From NCBI GenBank assembly GCA_029552825.1, contig JAKPDL010000227.1:124001-188000 (forward strand): a DNA stretch of 64,000 nucleotides. Reading direction: 5' to 3'. Under the pieces are notes generated by a model. That model saw only the letters and a list, made by a program, of their open reading frames with translations, made no database searches and was not told the origin of the DNA. The stretch comes from Bacteroidota bacterium. Lineage in GTDB: Bacteria > Bacteroidota > Bacteroidia > Bacteroidales > VadinHA17. Each line of letters begins with the position of its first letter. Position 1 is the stretch's first letter. The position numbers and the translations under genes were made by a program. This document shows, in pieces, positions 17,774 through 26,780 of this stretch.

Positions 17774-20116
17774 ATGAGTAGATTCATCATAAGGTTCAGA
17801 TGGCTGATAATTTCAGTTTGTTTAATTACCGGATGTTTTTTCATCTTTCTCATTCCTAAAGCTTCAACTGAACCCGATATCAGAAATTATATTCCTTCGA
17901 ATCTGCAGTCGAAAATAAGAACTGACTCGATTGAGAGCGTATTCGGATTTCAGGATATGGTGATGATTCTTTACAGAGACACCTCTTCAGTGATTACGGG
18001 AAATAATCTTACGACACTTAAGAGAATTGAAGAACAATTATCACAATTAAGCGAAATTTCGTCCATCATCTCCCCTTTCAGCATTAAGGCAATAAGAAGC
18101 GAGGAAGGTTACATGGTTGCTGAAAGGCTTGTTGGACAAATACCTTCCAACAGGAAAGAAGAGGAGGAGTTAATTTCCAGAATTAATTCAAATAGTTACT
18201 CACGTGATATAGTTTTTTCTCCAGATCTAAAGACAGCTGCTATAACACTTACTCTTTCCAATAAAACACATGAAACAGAATTATTGAACAAGATTGATTC
18301 CGTCATTATTTCATCAGGTGAGAGTAATAAGGTTATGAAAGGTGGTTTACCTGTAATAAGGAAATTTATACTTAAAGATGTAAGAAGGGATGCCATAATT
18401 GTTGTCCCTGTTGCACTATTTATAATGCTTTTAATTCTGCGCCTAACACTCGGGTCATGGAGGAATGTTTATATTCCATTTTCTGTGGTGATTCTGTCAA
18501 CAGGGATAAGCATGGGGCTTATACCACTGCTGGGGTGGAAATTGTCAATTATTACTCTTCTCATTCCAATAATACTTATAGCCGTAGCTAACAATTACGG
18601 AATATATCTTGTAAGTTATTATAACCGGGTTGCAAATACAATTAAGGGCAGCAAATATGAAATCCTTAAAGAAGTAATGGGTTCTTTAAGGATACCTGTG
18701 TTATTCAGTGGACTGACCACAATAGCAGGAATACTTGGTTTGCTCGCTCATTCAATAATTCCCGCAAGGCAGGTTGGAGTGCTTGCGGCATGTGGCATTT
18801 CCATAGCATTGGCAATGAGTTTCTTTATGGTACCTGCTCTGCTATCTGTCAGTAAAACAGACTATTCTGCAAAACTAAGGATGAATTTTGTTAATCATGG
18901 AATGGATGGTTTTTTCAGGCGTCTTTCAATGCTTATTACAAAACACCCGGGCAAGGTACTGGTTTTTTCAGTGATAGTAATCTTATCAGTAGGTGCTGGA
19001 ATTATTTTCCTCCGGACAGATACAAACCAGGAACATTTTTTCCCGGAAAGACATCCGTTAAGAAGAACGTCGGAAATAATAAACAAAAGTTTCGGTGGTT
19101 CTCAAACAATCTCTGTAATGATTTCTGGCAACATAAAGGACCCCCGGGTAATGAAAGGAATAGACCTTCTTACTAACATGATAGAGTCAGAAAAAGGAGT
19201 TGGGAAGGTATTTTCTATATCAAAGGCAGTAAGGGAAATGAGTAAGGCGTTATATGATAGGGATGAAGAAGGATATAACAGGATTCCAGATTCGGAGGAG
19301 GCAATAGCTCAGATGTTCGAACTCTATTACATGAGTGGGGATGCAGAGGATTTCAAACAGCTTTTAAATCCTGAAAACGACAGGGCTCACATTATAATAA
19401 GGCTATCAAATCCATCTGGTGATGTAATAAAGCGTATTGTCAATATAGTTGAAGAGACCAGGAAAGAAATTCCTGCAAAAATAACTACCGGTGGGTATGC
19501 CCTAATAATGTACGATTTCACGGGATCCCTTATAAAAGGACAAGTTTTCTCTCTTGCATTTGCACTTATTATAGTGTTTATACTTCTCTCTCTGGTTTTC
19601 AGGTCGGTTAAAGGAGGGCTTACAGGCTCAATACCACTTGCAGCTTCTATTATTGTTCTATTTGGATTTATGGGGTATTCGGGAATTGCCATTGATCCTG
19701 CCACTGCACTCCTCTCATCTGTTATGATTGGCGTTGGAGTTGACTTTACCATTCAGTATATGTGGAGGTTCAACATTGAATTAAAAAAGTACAAAGATTA
19801 TTTCAAAGCGACGGAGAAATCATTTGAATCAATAGGTCAGAGTATTGTTATTAATGCTTTTGCAGTAATGGGAGGCTTTGGTGCACTTATCTTTTCCGGA
19901 TTTACATCAATTAAGTTTTTTGGTTATCTTGTTGTGATCTCTATTGCATCGTGTCTTGCCGGTTCATTGTTTGTCATCCCTGCATTTCTGATAAAATTCA
20001 GGCCCCGGTTTATTGAGAAAAACCTCTCAAAAATAAAATACAGTGAATATGAAAAAGAGTATGCTGGTAAATCTGTTGCTTCTGTCATTGTTAAGGATAT
20101 CGGCCCAGCAGCCTGA
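17774..20116 (+). CDS. RND/MMPL-superfamily exporter
   Basis: A 780-residue inner-membrane transporter with two repeated halves: an N-terminal TM helix (8-28), a periplasmic domain (RNYIPSNLQSKIRTD), a five-helix block with VVPVALFIMLLILRLT, then a second copy with a periplasmic domain (DTNQEHFFPERHP) and the block GQVFSLAFALIIVFILLSL...GVGVDFTIQYMWRF. This is the two-times-six TM plan of MMPL proteins, which use the proton gradient to export lipidic substrates. It sits between a barrel gene and a LolA-like gene with which it overlaps. Confidence 0.9.
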   Translation: MSRFIIRFRWLIISVCLITGCFFIFLIPKASTEPDIRNYIPSNLQSKIRTDSIESVFGFQDMVMILYRDTSSVITGNNLTTLKRIEEQLSQLSEISSIISPFSIKAIRSEEGYMVAERLVGQIPSNRKEEEELISRINSNSYSRDIVFSPDLKTAAITLTLSNKTHETELLNKIDSVIISSGESNKVMKGGLPVIRKFILKDVRRDAIIVVPVALFIMLLILRLTLGSWRNVYIPFSVVILSTGISMGLIPLLGWKLSIITLLIPIILIAVANNYGIYLVSYYNRVANTIKGSKYEILKEVMGSLRIPVLFSGLTTIAGILGLLAHSIIPARQVGVLAACGISIALAMSFFMVPALLSVSKTDYSAKLRMNFVNHGMDGFFRRLSMLITKHPGKVLVFSVIVILSVGAGIIFLRTDTNQEHFFPERHPLRRTSEIINKSFGGSQTISVMISGNIKDPRVMKGIDLLTNMIESEKGVGKVFSISKAVREMSKALYDRDEEGYNRIPDSEEAIAQMFELYYMSGDAEDFKQLLNPENDRAHIIIRLSNPSGDVIKRIVNIVEETRKEIPAKITTGGYALIMYDFTGSLIKGQVFSLAFALIIVFILLSLVFRSVKGGLTGSIPLAASIIVLFGFMGYSGIAIDPATALLSSVMIGVGVDFTIQYMWRFNIELKKYKDYFKATEKSFESIGQSIVINAFAVMGGFGALIFSGFTSIKFFGYLVVISIASCLAGSLFVIPAFLIKFRPRFIEKNLSKIKYSEYEKEYAGKSVASVIVKDIGPAA

Positions 20117-20819
20117 TGCTGGCCAGATAATGGAAAAAAGCAGAGAGCTCACACTTACAGGTTCACTTAAGGCAAATGTAAGTCTTACTATTACCGAAAA
20201 AAATGGTTCAACCCGTAATCGAACCATTTCCATGATTACAAAAAGTTATACTGACGGAACAGAAAAGAGGCTGATTAAGTTTCTTGAGCCTGCTGATGTA
20301 AAGGGTACAGGTATGTTGATAATTGATTACAAAACGGCTGCAGATGAGATGTGGATTTATCTTCCAGCCCTTAAAAAGACCAGAAGAATTGTGAGCTCCG
20401 AAAAAGGAAAGAGTTTTATGAATTCAGAATTTTCAAATGCCGATATGAGTTCCCCTTCTCTTTCGGACTTCAAATACCGACACCTTGAGGGCTCGGGGCA
20501 GGATGATGTATGGATAATTGAATCTGTTCCTGCAGACAATGAAAAAGTTGCCGAATACGGTTTCTCGCGTCGCATAAGTTATATAGGAAAAAGCAATTAT
20601 CAGGTAAAAAAGATGGAATTTTTTGACCGGGAAAATAAATTATTCAAAATTATTGAGATAGCATCTGTTTTTCCCGGGGAAAATGGCAAATACATTGTTA
20701 GTGAAATGAAGGCTGTTAATCTGTCGAATGGCAGAAGTTCTGTTATTAAATTAACAAATATCACTTTGAACTCGGGAGCTGAAGATTCATTATTCACGCT
20801 TCAGAATCTTGAACGGTAA
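20049..20819 (+). CDS. LolA-like outer-membrane lipoprotein-sorting family protein
   Basis: A 256-residue secreted protein starting MKKSMLVNLLLLSLLRISAQ, then a LolA-like half-barrel (TLTGSLKANVSLTITEKNG, TEKRLIKFLEPADVKGTGML, MWIYLPALKKTRRI). It belongs to the group that accompanies MMPL exporters and probably carries a hydrophobic molecule across the periplasm. A GTG at 20043 would add two residues; I prefer the ATG at 20049 because the signal peptide then starts with MKK. The start lies inside the MMPL gene (68-bp overlap), so translation is probably coupled. Confidence 0.85.
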   Translation: MKKSMLVNLLLLSLLRISAQQPDAGQIMEKSRELTLTGSLKANVSLTITEKNGSTRNRTISMITKSYTDGTEKRLIKFLEPADVKGTGMLIIDYKTAADEMWIYLPALKKTRRIVSSEKGKSFMNSEFSNADMSSPSLSDFKYRHLEGSGQDDVWIIESVPADNEKVAEYGFSRRISYIGKSNYQVKKMEFFDRENKLFKIIEIASVFPGENGKYIVSEMKAVNLSNGRSSVIKLTNITLNSGAEDSLFTLQNLER

Positions 20820-20922
20820 TAGATAAACTTTTACACAACTGCACTTAAATTATGGCAGCAAATTATGTTGTTTGCCTCTATATTTATTATTTTTACTTAT
20901 TCATTACAAATGAATATTAAAA

Positions 20923-22329
20923 GTGATTAGAAAAGGAGAAACAATATGTGCGCCTGCCACCGCAACGGGGGGCGCAATTGCTGTTGTAAGAGTAAGCGGG
21001 CCGAAGAGTTTTGAAATATGTGAGAAAATATTCAGGCCCCATAATAGCAAAACAAGGCTCAGGGAACGAAGAGGTCATACAGTAGTTTATGGTGAAATCG
21101 TTGATGGAGAAGAGATAATTGACGATGTGCTTGTAACAGTTTTTCGTAAGCCTCATTCATATACCGGTGAAGACTCTGTAGAGATTTCCTGCCATGGTTC
21201 CCAGTATATTATCCGGAAGGTTCTGGAATTATTGATTAATAATGGTGCTGTTCCTGCTCGTCCGGGAGAGTTTACAATGCGTGCATTCATGAACGGAAAG
21301 ATGGATTTATCACAGGCTGAAGCTGTGGCAGATCTGGTTGCAAGTTCTTCTGAAGCATCCCACAGGCTGGCTATACATCAGATGCGTGGAGGTTTTTCGG
21401 AGGAAATAATGCGATTGCGGCAGGAACTGCTTCATTTCACTTCACTCATAGAGCTCGAGCTTGATTTCGGAGAGGAGGATGTAGAATTTGCGGACAGGAG
21501 TGAATTGCTGAAAATTGTAAGGCGGGTCAAAGAACTTGCCGGCAAACTGGCTTCATCTTTCAGGCTGGGAAATGCTATAAAAAACGGGGTACCTGTTGTA
21601 ATAGTAGGAAAACCAAATTCAGGTAAATCCACTTTGCTGAATGCCCTTCTGATGGAAGAGAGAGCAATAGTTTCGGATATTCCCGGAACAACAAGGGACT
21701 TTATAGAAGACACAATAGTGATTGACGGTATTGAATACAGGTTTATTGACACTGCAGGATTGAGGGAAACAACTGATGCCATAGAAATTCTTGGAATAAA
21801 AAAGACACTTGAAAAAATCAAACAGGCAAGAGTCATTCTTTTAGTGGATGAGATCACAGATTCTCCTGAAACGATAAACCGGAGGGCCGATTATTTAAGA
21901 AAACTGGCAGGAGATGATGAAAAAAGACTGATCATCCTTATAAATAAAACTGACCTTTATCCTGAAAAGATGTCCAGAAAGGAGCTTGGTAAATCCATTA
22001 TGCTTCGTGATAATGAATCGCTGTTATTCATTTCTGCAAAGGGAAAGATAGGGCTTGATGAATTACGGGCAAAACTTGGTGAAGTGATAGAAAAAGAGAA
22101 GTTGAGTTCTGAAGATGTAATTATTTCAAATATGAGACATTACGAAGCTTTATCAAAAGTTAGTGAGAGTCTTGCCCGGGTAGAAGAAGGTTTAGAATCT
22201 GGTATTCCCGAAGATCTGATAGCAGAAGATATCAGGCAGGCTATTCATTACCTTGGTGAGATTACAGGGGAGATTACGTCGGATGAGATTCTTGGAAATA
22301 TATTTAAGAACTTCTGTATTGGAAAATAA
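20923..22329 (+). CDS. mnmE: tRNA modification GTPase MnmE
   Basis: GTPase that with MnmG installs the carboxymethylaminomethyl group on U34 of certain tRNAs. The 468 residues have the N-terminal folate-binding domain (TICAPATATGGAIAVVRVSG), a G domain with GKPNSGKS (about 227), DTAGLRETTD and NKTD, and the C-terminal FCIGK that carries the conserved cysteine. The start is a GTG: the in-frame TGA at 20911 and the absence of ATG leave no better choice. The gene is monocistronic here, and MnmG is not in the window. Confidence 0.95.
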   Translation: MIRKGETICAPATATGGAIAVVRVSGPKSFEICEKIFRPHNSKTRLRERRGHTVVYGEIVDGEEIIDDVLVTVFRKPHSYTGEDSVEISCHGSQYIIRKVLELLINNGAVPARPGEFTMRAFMNGKMDLSQAEAVADLVASSSEASHRLAIHQMRGGFSEEIMRLRQELLHFTSLIELELDFGEEDVEFADRSELLKIVRRVKELAGKLASSFRLGNAIKNGVPVVIVGKPNSGKSTLLNALLMEERAIVSDIPGTTRDFIEDTIVIDGIEYRFIDTAGLRETTDAIEILGIKKTLEKIKQARVILLVDEITDSPETINRRADYLRKLAGDDEKRLIILINKTDLYPEKMSRKELGKSIMLRDNESLLFISAKGKIGLDELRAKLGEVIEKEKLSSEDVIISNMRHYEALSKVSESLARVEEGLESGIPEDLIAEDIRQAIHYLGEITGEITSDEILGNIFKNFCIGK

Positions 22330-22409
22330 TCAGAACAAAACTTCACTACTATTGATTTTAAGTGCAAGAACATAAAATAACATTTACCAATTTTAAATAA
22401 AGTATCAGA

Positions 22410-23519
22410 ATGGAAGCAAAGTACATCAGTTTTGAAATTATTGAAAAATTTGTATTAAAAGTGCTTGTTAAAGCTGGCGTTCCTGAGGATGATGCAAAAA
22501 TTGTTGCTGACGTATTAATTCAGGCCGACAGGTTTGGAATTGACAGTCATGGTGTTAACCGTTTAAAGCCCATCTATCTTGACCGGCTAAAAGACGGGAT
22601 TCAGAATCCGGTTACCAGATTTGAAATTGTCAGGGAAGGTCCTACTACAACTGTTATTGATGGTCATTTCGGCATGGGGCAGGTTATTGGTTATAATGCT
22701 ATGAAGCTTGCAATCAAGAAGGCAAAGGAATTTGGAACAGGTATCAGTGTGGTGCGCAATTCTTCGCATTATGGTATAGCTGGTTATTATGCCCTTATGG
22801 CAGTAAAAGAGAATATGATAGGTATTACATGTACCAATGCGAGGCCATCTATAGCTCCAACTTTTGGGGTTGAGAATATGCTGGGCACCAATCCGTTAAC
22901 ATTCGGCATGCCTACTGACGAACCTTTTCCTTTTCTCCTCGATTGTGCCACCTCCATTACGCAGAGAGGTAAAATTGAACTATATGCAAGAGAAGGAAAA
23001 AAGCTTCCAAAAGGCTGGGTAATTGATATTAACGGAGAAAGCAAGACTGATCCTGATGAAGTACTGGCAGATCTCATTGCAGGAAGGGCAGCATTGACAC
23101 CGCTGGGTGGAATAGGAGAAGAAACTGCAGGGTATAAAGGTTATGGCTATGCTACTGTAGTTGAAATACTTTCATCTGCTTTGCAACAGGGAGCATATAT
23201 GAAAATGCTCATGGGAGGTGTTAAAGATGGAAAGAAATTACCTTACCCCATCGGTCACTTCTTTATGGCTATTGATATAAGTGCCTTCATCGATCCGGAA
23301 GAATTTAAGAAGACAACAGGTAATATTTTAAGGGAACTAAGGGCTTCAAGGAAAATGCCCGGTGAAGACAGAATATATACTGCCGGTGAGAAAGAATATT
23401 ACTGCTGGATGGAGAGAAAAGATAAAGGTGTTCCCTTTAATAAGGAACTGCTGAAAGAATTCAGAGGACTCTGTAAAGAATACAGTCTGGAGGAATATTT
23501 GCCTTATTTTGAAGAATAA
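22410..23519 (+). CDS. Ldh-family (malate/L-lactate type) NAD(P)-dependent dehydrogenase
   Basis: A 369-residue cytoplasmic oxidoreductase of the LDH2/MDH2 family, which is unrelated to Rossmann-type lactate dehydrogenases. The motifs ADVLIQADRFGIDSHGVNRL, NSSHYGIAGYYALMA and GTNPLTFGMPTDEP are characteristic. Members oxidise L-malate, L-lactate, ureidoglycolate or sulfolactate; the sequence alone does not decide. It is convergent with the Gfo/Idh/MocA gene (25 bp). A link to sulfonate metabolism would be speculation. Confidence 0.88.
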   Translation: MEAKYISFEIIEKFVLKVLVKAGVPEDDAKIVADVLIQADRFGIDSHGVNRLKPIYLDRLKDGIQNPVTRFEIVREGPTTTVIDGHFGMGQVIGYNAMKLAIKKAKEFGTGISVVRNSSHYGIAGYYALMAVKENMIGITCTNARPSIAPTFGVENMLGTNPLTFGMPTDEPFPFLLDCATSITQRGKIELYAREGKKLPKGWVIDINGESKTDPDEVLADLIAGRAALTPLGGIGEETAGYKGYGYATVVEILSSALQQGAYMKMLMGGVKDGKKLPYPIGHFFMAIDISAFIDPEEFKKTTGNILRELRASRKMPGEDRIYTAGEKEYYCWMERKDKGVPFNKELLKEFRGLCKEYSLEEYLPYFEE

Positions 23520-23543
23520 TTTACAGGGGCAATACTTCTGATT

Positions 23544-24821
23544 TTATGGGTGAACATATTTTCCCCGGTATTCTCTTTTAAGAAGTTTTGAGGCTTCCGG
23601 GTTGTTTATAATTTCATTTTTCGTTTGATCCCATCTGACAACTGAATCAGTATAATAGGAAATCATTGCAAGCTGGACTGTTGCTGTAGATTTGAATGCA
23701 TCTTCAGGCGTGCAGCTTACAAGGTTTTTGTTTTGGGCCCTAACCGCATCAAGAAAATTCCTCACATGGTTATCCTGCATCATAGGTGTTGGGAGTGATA
23801 TATCCTCTCTTTTTAAATCTTTTTCTGCTGAAAAAATGATGATTTTATTGTCTTCAGCGAATATAGTTCCCTTTTCGCCATAAAAGAATATTCCGTTTTT
23901 GAATTCCGGTGTTACATCACCATTTCCCCATAGGCGGTGTTGCCATACAACCGGCACTTTATTAAATTTCATATGTGCAGTTAGTGTATCAGGAGTGGTA
24001 ATCTGGTCTTTCAGAACAAATATTCCGCCTGTTGTATAGAATTCGGATGGCATATTCTCTCCCATTATTTTTCTTATTATGTCAATATGATGTATACCCC
24101 AGTCAACCAGGTGTCCATTTCCATATTCCTTTTCTAGTCTCCATGCTTTATGACCAATGCTTGGTCTGTATTCAAGTTTCGGTGCAGGTCCGCACCACTC
24201 TTCCCAGTCGAGTGAAGGAGGCGGAGGTTGAATCCTTGTATCCTGCTGACCAGGATTATAGTGAATTTGAGCAACAATCTGCCTCACCTCTCCTATCCTA
24301 CCCGACTCAATAAGTTCTTTTGCCTTCTTAAAAGCCATGCTCTGCCTGCGTTGAAAACCTATCTGAACTATATTTCCAGCTCTTTTCCATGCATTAACCA
24401 TAGCAATTCCTTCAGCCACATCGTACGACAGAGGTTTTTCGCAATAGATATGCAGGCCTCTTTTACAAGCATCAATAAACTGAAGTGCATGCCAGTGTGG
24501 TATTGTTCCAATAAATACAGCATCAAGATCTTTCATGTCAAGCATTTCCTGATAATACTTGAATGTCTTAGGTCTTGAACCCTGAAGCTTTTCAATCTCA
24601 TCAGCACCAGTTTTTAGATGATCAGAATCAACATCACAAACACCTATAAATTCAACATCCCCTGCTTTAATGGCTGCTGTAGAAATAACCATTCCGTACC
24701 AGCCAGCACCAATAAGTGCAGCTTTAATCTTTCTATTTTCCTGTCCGGAAGAAATATAGAATGATGTTGCCAGTGCCATAGAACCTGTGCCTGTTAACTT
24801 TATGAAATTTCTTCTTTTCAT
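23544..24821 (-). CDS. secreted Gfo/Idh/MocA-family oxidoreductase
   Basis: A 425-residue protein with a twin-arginine-type leader (MKRRNFIKLTGTGSMALATSF). It has an NAD(P)-binding Rossmann fold (KAALIGAGWYGMVISTAAIK), EKPLSYD and the substrate domain with HWHALQFIDACKRG and DWGIHHIDIIRKIMGE. The family includes carbohydrate dehydrogenases and hydrolases; a Tat leader suggests export with bound cofactor. The frame stays open 31 codons upstream, but the ATG at 24821 gives the clean leader. It is divergent from the sulfatase maturase gene, so a role in glycan breakdown is plausible. Confidence 0.85.
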   Translation of the reverse strand: MKRRNFIKLTGTGSMALATSFYISSGQENRKIKAALIGAGWYGMVISTAAIKAGDVEFIGVCDVDSDHLKTGADEIEKLQGSRPKTFKYYQEMLDMKDLDAVFIGTIPHWHALQFIDACKRGLHIYCEKPLSYDVAEGIAMVNAWKRAGNIVQIGFQRRQSMAFKKAKELIESGRIGEVRQIVAQIHYNPGQQDTRIQPPPPSLDWEEWCGPAPKLEYRPSIGHKAWRLEKEYGNGHLVDWGIHHIDIIRKIMGENMPSEFYTTGGIFVLKDQITTPDTLTAHMKFNKVPVVWQHRLWGNGDVTPEFKNGIFFYGEKGTIFAEDNKIIIFSAEKDLKREDISLPTPMMQDNHVRNFLDAVRAQNKNLVSCTPEDAFKSTATVQLAMISYYTDSVVRWDQTKNEIINNPEASKLLKREYRGKYVHP

Positions 24822-24922
24822 TTCAAAATTTTTTATACAGATAAATTTAACAATTATGGATGATAAAAATAGGTCACAAGTCAGCAATTTTGATAATTTT
24901 TGCAGTTTAAGCAAAGAATGTT

Positions 24923-26287
24923 ATGCCAGCAGAAAGAAGAAAAACTGCCATACTCTTTACAGATGCACTTAAACTTAAACGACCAGCTGCTTTTAACGTT
25001 ATGGTCAAGCCAGCAGGTTCAGTTTGCAATCTTAACTGTGCATATTGTTATTATCTAGAAAAGAGAAAATTATATCCGGAAAAAAAAGATTTCCGGATGA
25101 CTGAGGAATTACTTGAAGAGTTTACAAAGCAGTATATTGAGGCAAATGAAGTACCTGTAGTAACTTTCACATGGCAGGGTGGTGAGCCAACGCTTATGGG
25201 GCTTGAATTTTTCAAAAGGGCCATAGAGCTTCAAAAGAAATACGCCGGAAGAAAGCGGATAGAAAATGCTTTTCAGACAAATGGTACAACGTTGAACGAT
25301 GACTGGTGTAAGTTTTTCAAAGACAACAATATACTGGTAGGTATCTCAATAGATGGTCCTGAACACAATCACGATCATTACCGGAAGACCTATTCGGGAG
25401 GGCCTACATTCAGAAGGGTTATGAAGGGCATAGAGTTACTTCAGAAGCACAGTGTTGAATTTAACACCCTGAGTGTTGTAAATGATTACAATGTTCATTT
25501 CGCAAAGGAGACATACAGGTTTTTAAAAGATATTGGCAGTATATTCATGCAGTTTCTCCCGGTTGTTGAAAGGGTAGCTGAAGGTATTAAAGATGATTCT
25601 CTTAAGCTTGTCTCGAACGAATATGGGAACCGGACAACTGTTGCACCCTGGACCGTTAACGGGAAAGATTACGGAAAATTTCTGATAACGATTTTTGACG
25701 AGTGGGTGAGAAATGACGTTGCAAGGTATTTTGTACAGATTTTTGATGCCACCCTGGCAAACTGGGTGGGTGAAATGCCCGGGGTGTGCGTATTTGCTGG
25801 AACATGCGGTGATGCGCTGGTGATGGAGCATAACGGAGATGTTTATTCATGCGACCATTATGTATATCCTGAGAATTTTCTTGGTAACATACTTGAGAAG
25901 CCATTGATTGAGATGGCCAGGTCGCAGGAGCAATTTGATTTCGGGATGAAGAAACGTAATAATCTCCCCCGCCAGTGCATGCAATGTGATGTTCTGTTTG
26001 CATGCCATGGGGAGTGTCCGAAACACAGGATAGCCATAACTGAAGACGGGGAGTATGGATTAAACTATCTGTGCGAGGGATATAAGATGTTTTATCGTCA
26101 TGTTACGCCCTACATGGATTTCATGGCAAAAGAACTGCAAAACAAAAGAGCGCCTGCAAATGTAATGCAATGGATAAAGAACCGGGAAAGCAGGGTTGTA
26201 AAGCCTGTAATTCCTGAAAGAAATGATCCCTGCCCGTGCGGTAGCGGAAAGAAGTATAAAAACTGTTGTGGAAAAGGCTTGCTATGA
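24923..26287 (+). CDS. anaerobic sulfatase-maturating enzyme (radical SAM) with C-terminal SEC-C motif
   Basis: Radical-SAM/SPASM enzyme that converts the active-site Ser or Cys of sulfatases to formylglycine before export. The 454 residues show CNLNCAYC (radical cluster, about residue 35), TWQGGEPTLMG, the SPASM cysteines (CVFAGTCGDALVMEHNGDVY, CMQC..CHGEC, YLCEGY), and a terminal SEC-C zinc motif (NDPCPCGSGKKYKNCC). Six serine-type sulfatases at 34895-44373 are the obvious clients, since the oxygen-dependent FGE acts only on cysteine. The SEC-C tail is an add-on whose role is unknown. Confidence 0.93.
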   Translation: MPAERRKTAILFTDALKLKRPAAFNVMVKPAGSVCNLNCAYCYYLEKRKLYPEKKDFRMTEELLEEFTKQYIEANEVPVVTFTWQGGEPTLMGLEFFKRAIELQKKYAGRKRIENAFQTNGTTLNDDWCKFFKDNNILVGISIDGPEHNHDHYRKTYSGGPTFRRVMKGIELLQKHSVEFNTLSVVNDYNVHFAKETYRFLKDIGSIFMQFLPVVERVAEGIKDDSLKLVSNEYGNRTTVAPWTVNGKDYGKFLITIFDEWVRNDVARYFVQIFDATLANWVGEMPGVCVFAGTCGDALVMEHNGDVYSCDHYVYPENFLGNILEKPLIEMARSQEQFDFGMKKRNNLPRQCMQCDVLFACHGECPKHRIAITEDGEYGLNYLCEGYKMFYRHVTPYMDFMAKELQNKRAPANVMQWIKNRESRVVKPVIPERNDPCPCGSGKKYKNCCGKGLL

Positions 26288-26303
26288 GAAGAACGTATCA
26301 GTA

Positions 26304-26780
26304 TTATTCACCTTTTATCAGAAGTATTCTTAAACCGGCTGATACCGAGTGAATTATCGGCACATCTTCTTCCACAACAAACATCGGATTATATTCACCG
26401 ATAATAAGAAGTCCAGGGTATTTTGTGAAGGGTTGAATTCTTATACCAGCGGGTATATTTATACTCAGCCATTTATCCTTGTCTTCCGACAGGAGATTTG
26501 CCCCCAGTCCGCCTCCTGCATAGAATATAACATTCTGGGCATTGAACACCCTGGCTGAAAGATACAGCTGAGTAATGCCCCTGTCGCTGTATGTCCAGGA
26601 TGCCTGGTTATATGCTTTTGTATTGATTCTGAACTCACCCCAAAGTGTTTTCAGAGGGCTTGTCGACAATAATAAAGTATTTCCATCAGTATTGTAACCA
26701 ACAGCCATTTGTCCGTAAACAAAAGATAGACCTGAAATTGAAAGTGTCAGCAGAATAATTATTAATTTTTTCATAATCAT
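26304..26780 (-). CDS. small secreted protein, probable outer-membrane barrel, function unknown
   Basis: A 158-residue protein with a signal peptide (MIMKKLIIILLTLSISGLSFVYG) and a beta-rich body with alternating aromatic and polar residues (QLYLSARVFNAQNVIFYAGG, KYPGLLIIGEYNPMFVVEED). It may be a small outer-membrane barrel, but no family is recognised. Its ATG overlaps the stop of the upstream propeller lipoprotein (ATGA), so the two are translationally coupled and probably act together. The maturase gene converges on it with a 16-bp gap. Confidence 0.6.
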   Translation of the reverse strand: MIMKKLIIILLTLSISGLSFVYGQMAVGYNTDGNTLLLSTSPLKTLWGEFRINTKAYNQASWTYSDRGITQLYLSARVFNAQNVIFYAGGGLGANLLSEDKDKWLSINIPAGIRIQPFTKYPGLLIIGEYNPMFVVEEDVPIIHSVSAGLRILLIKGE

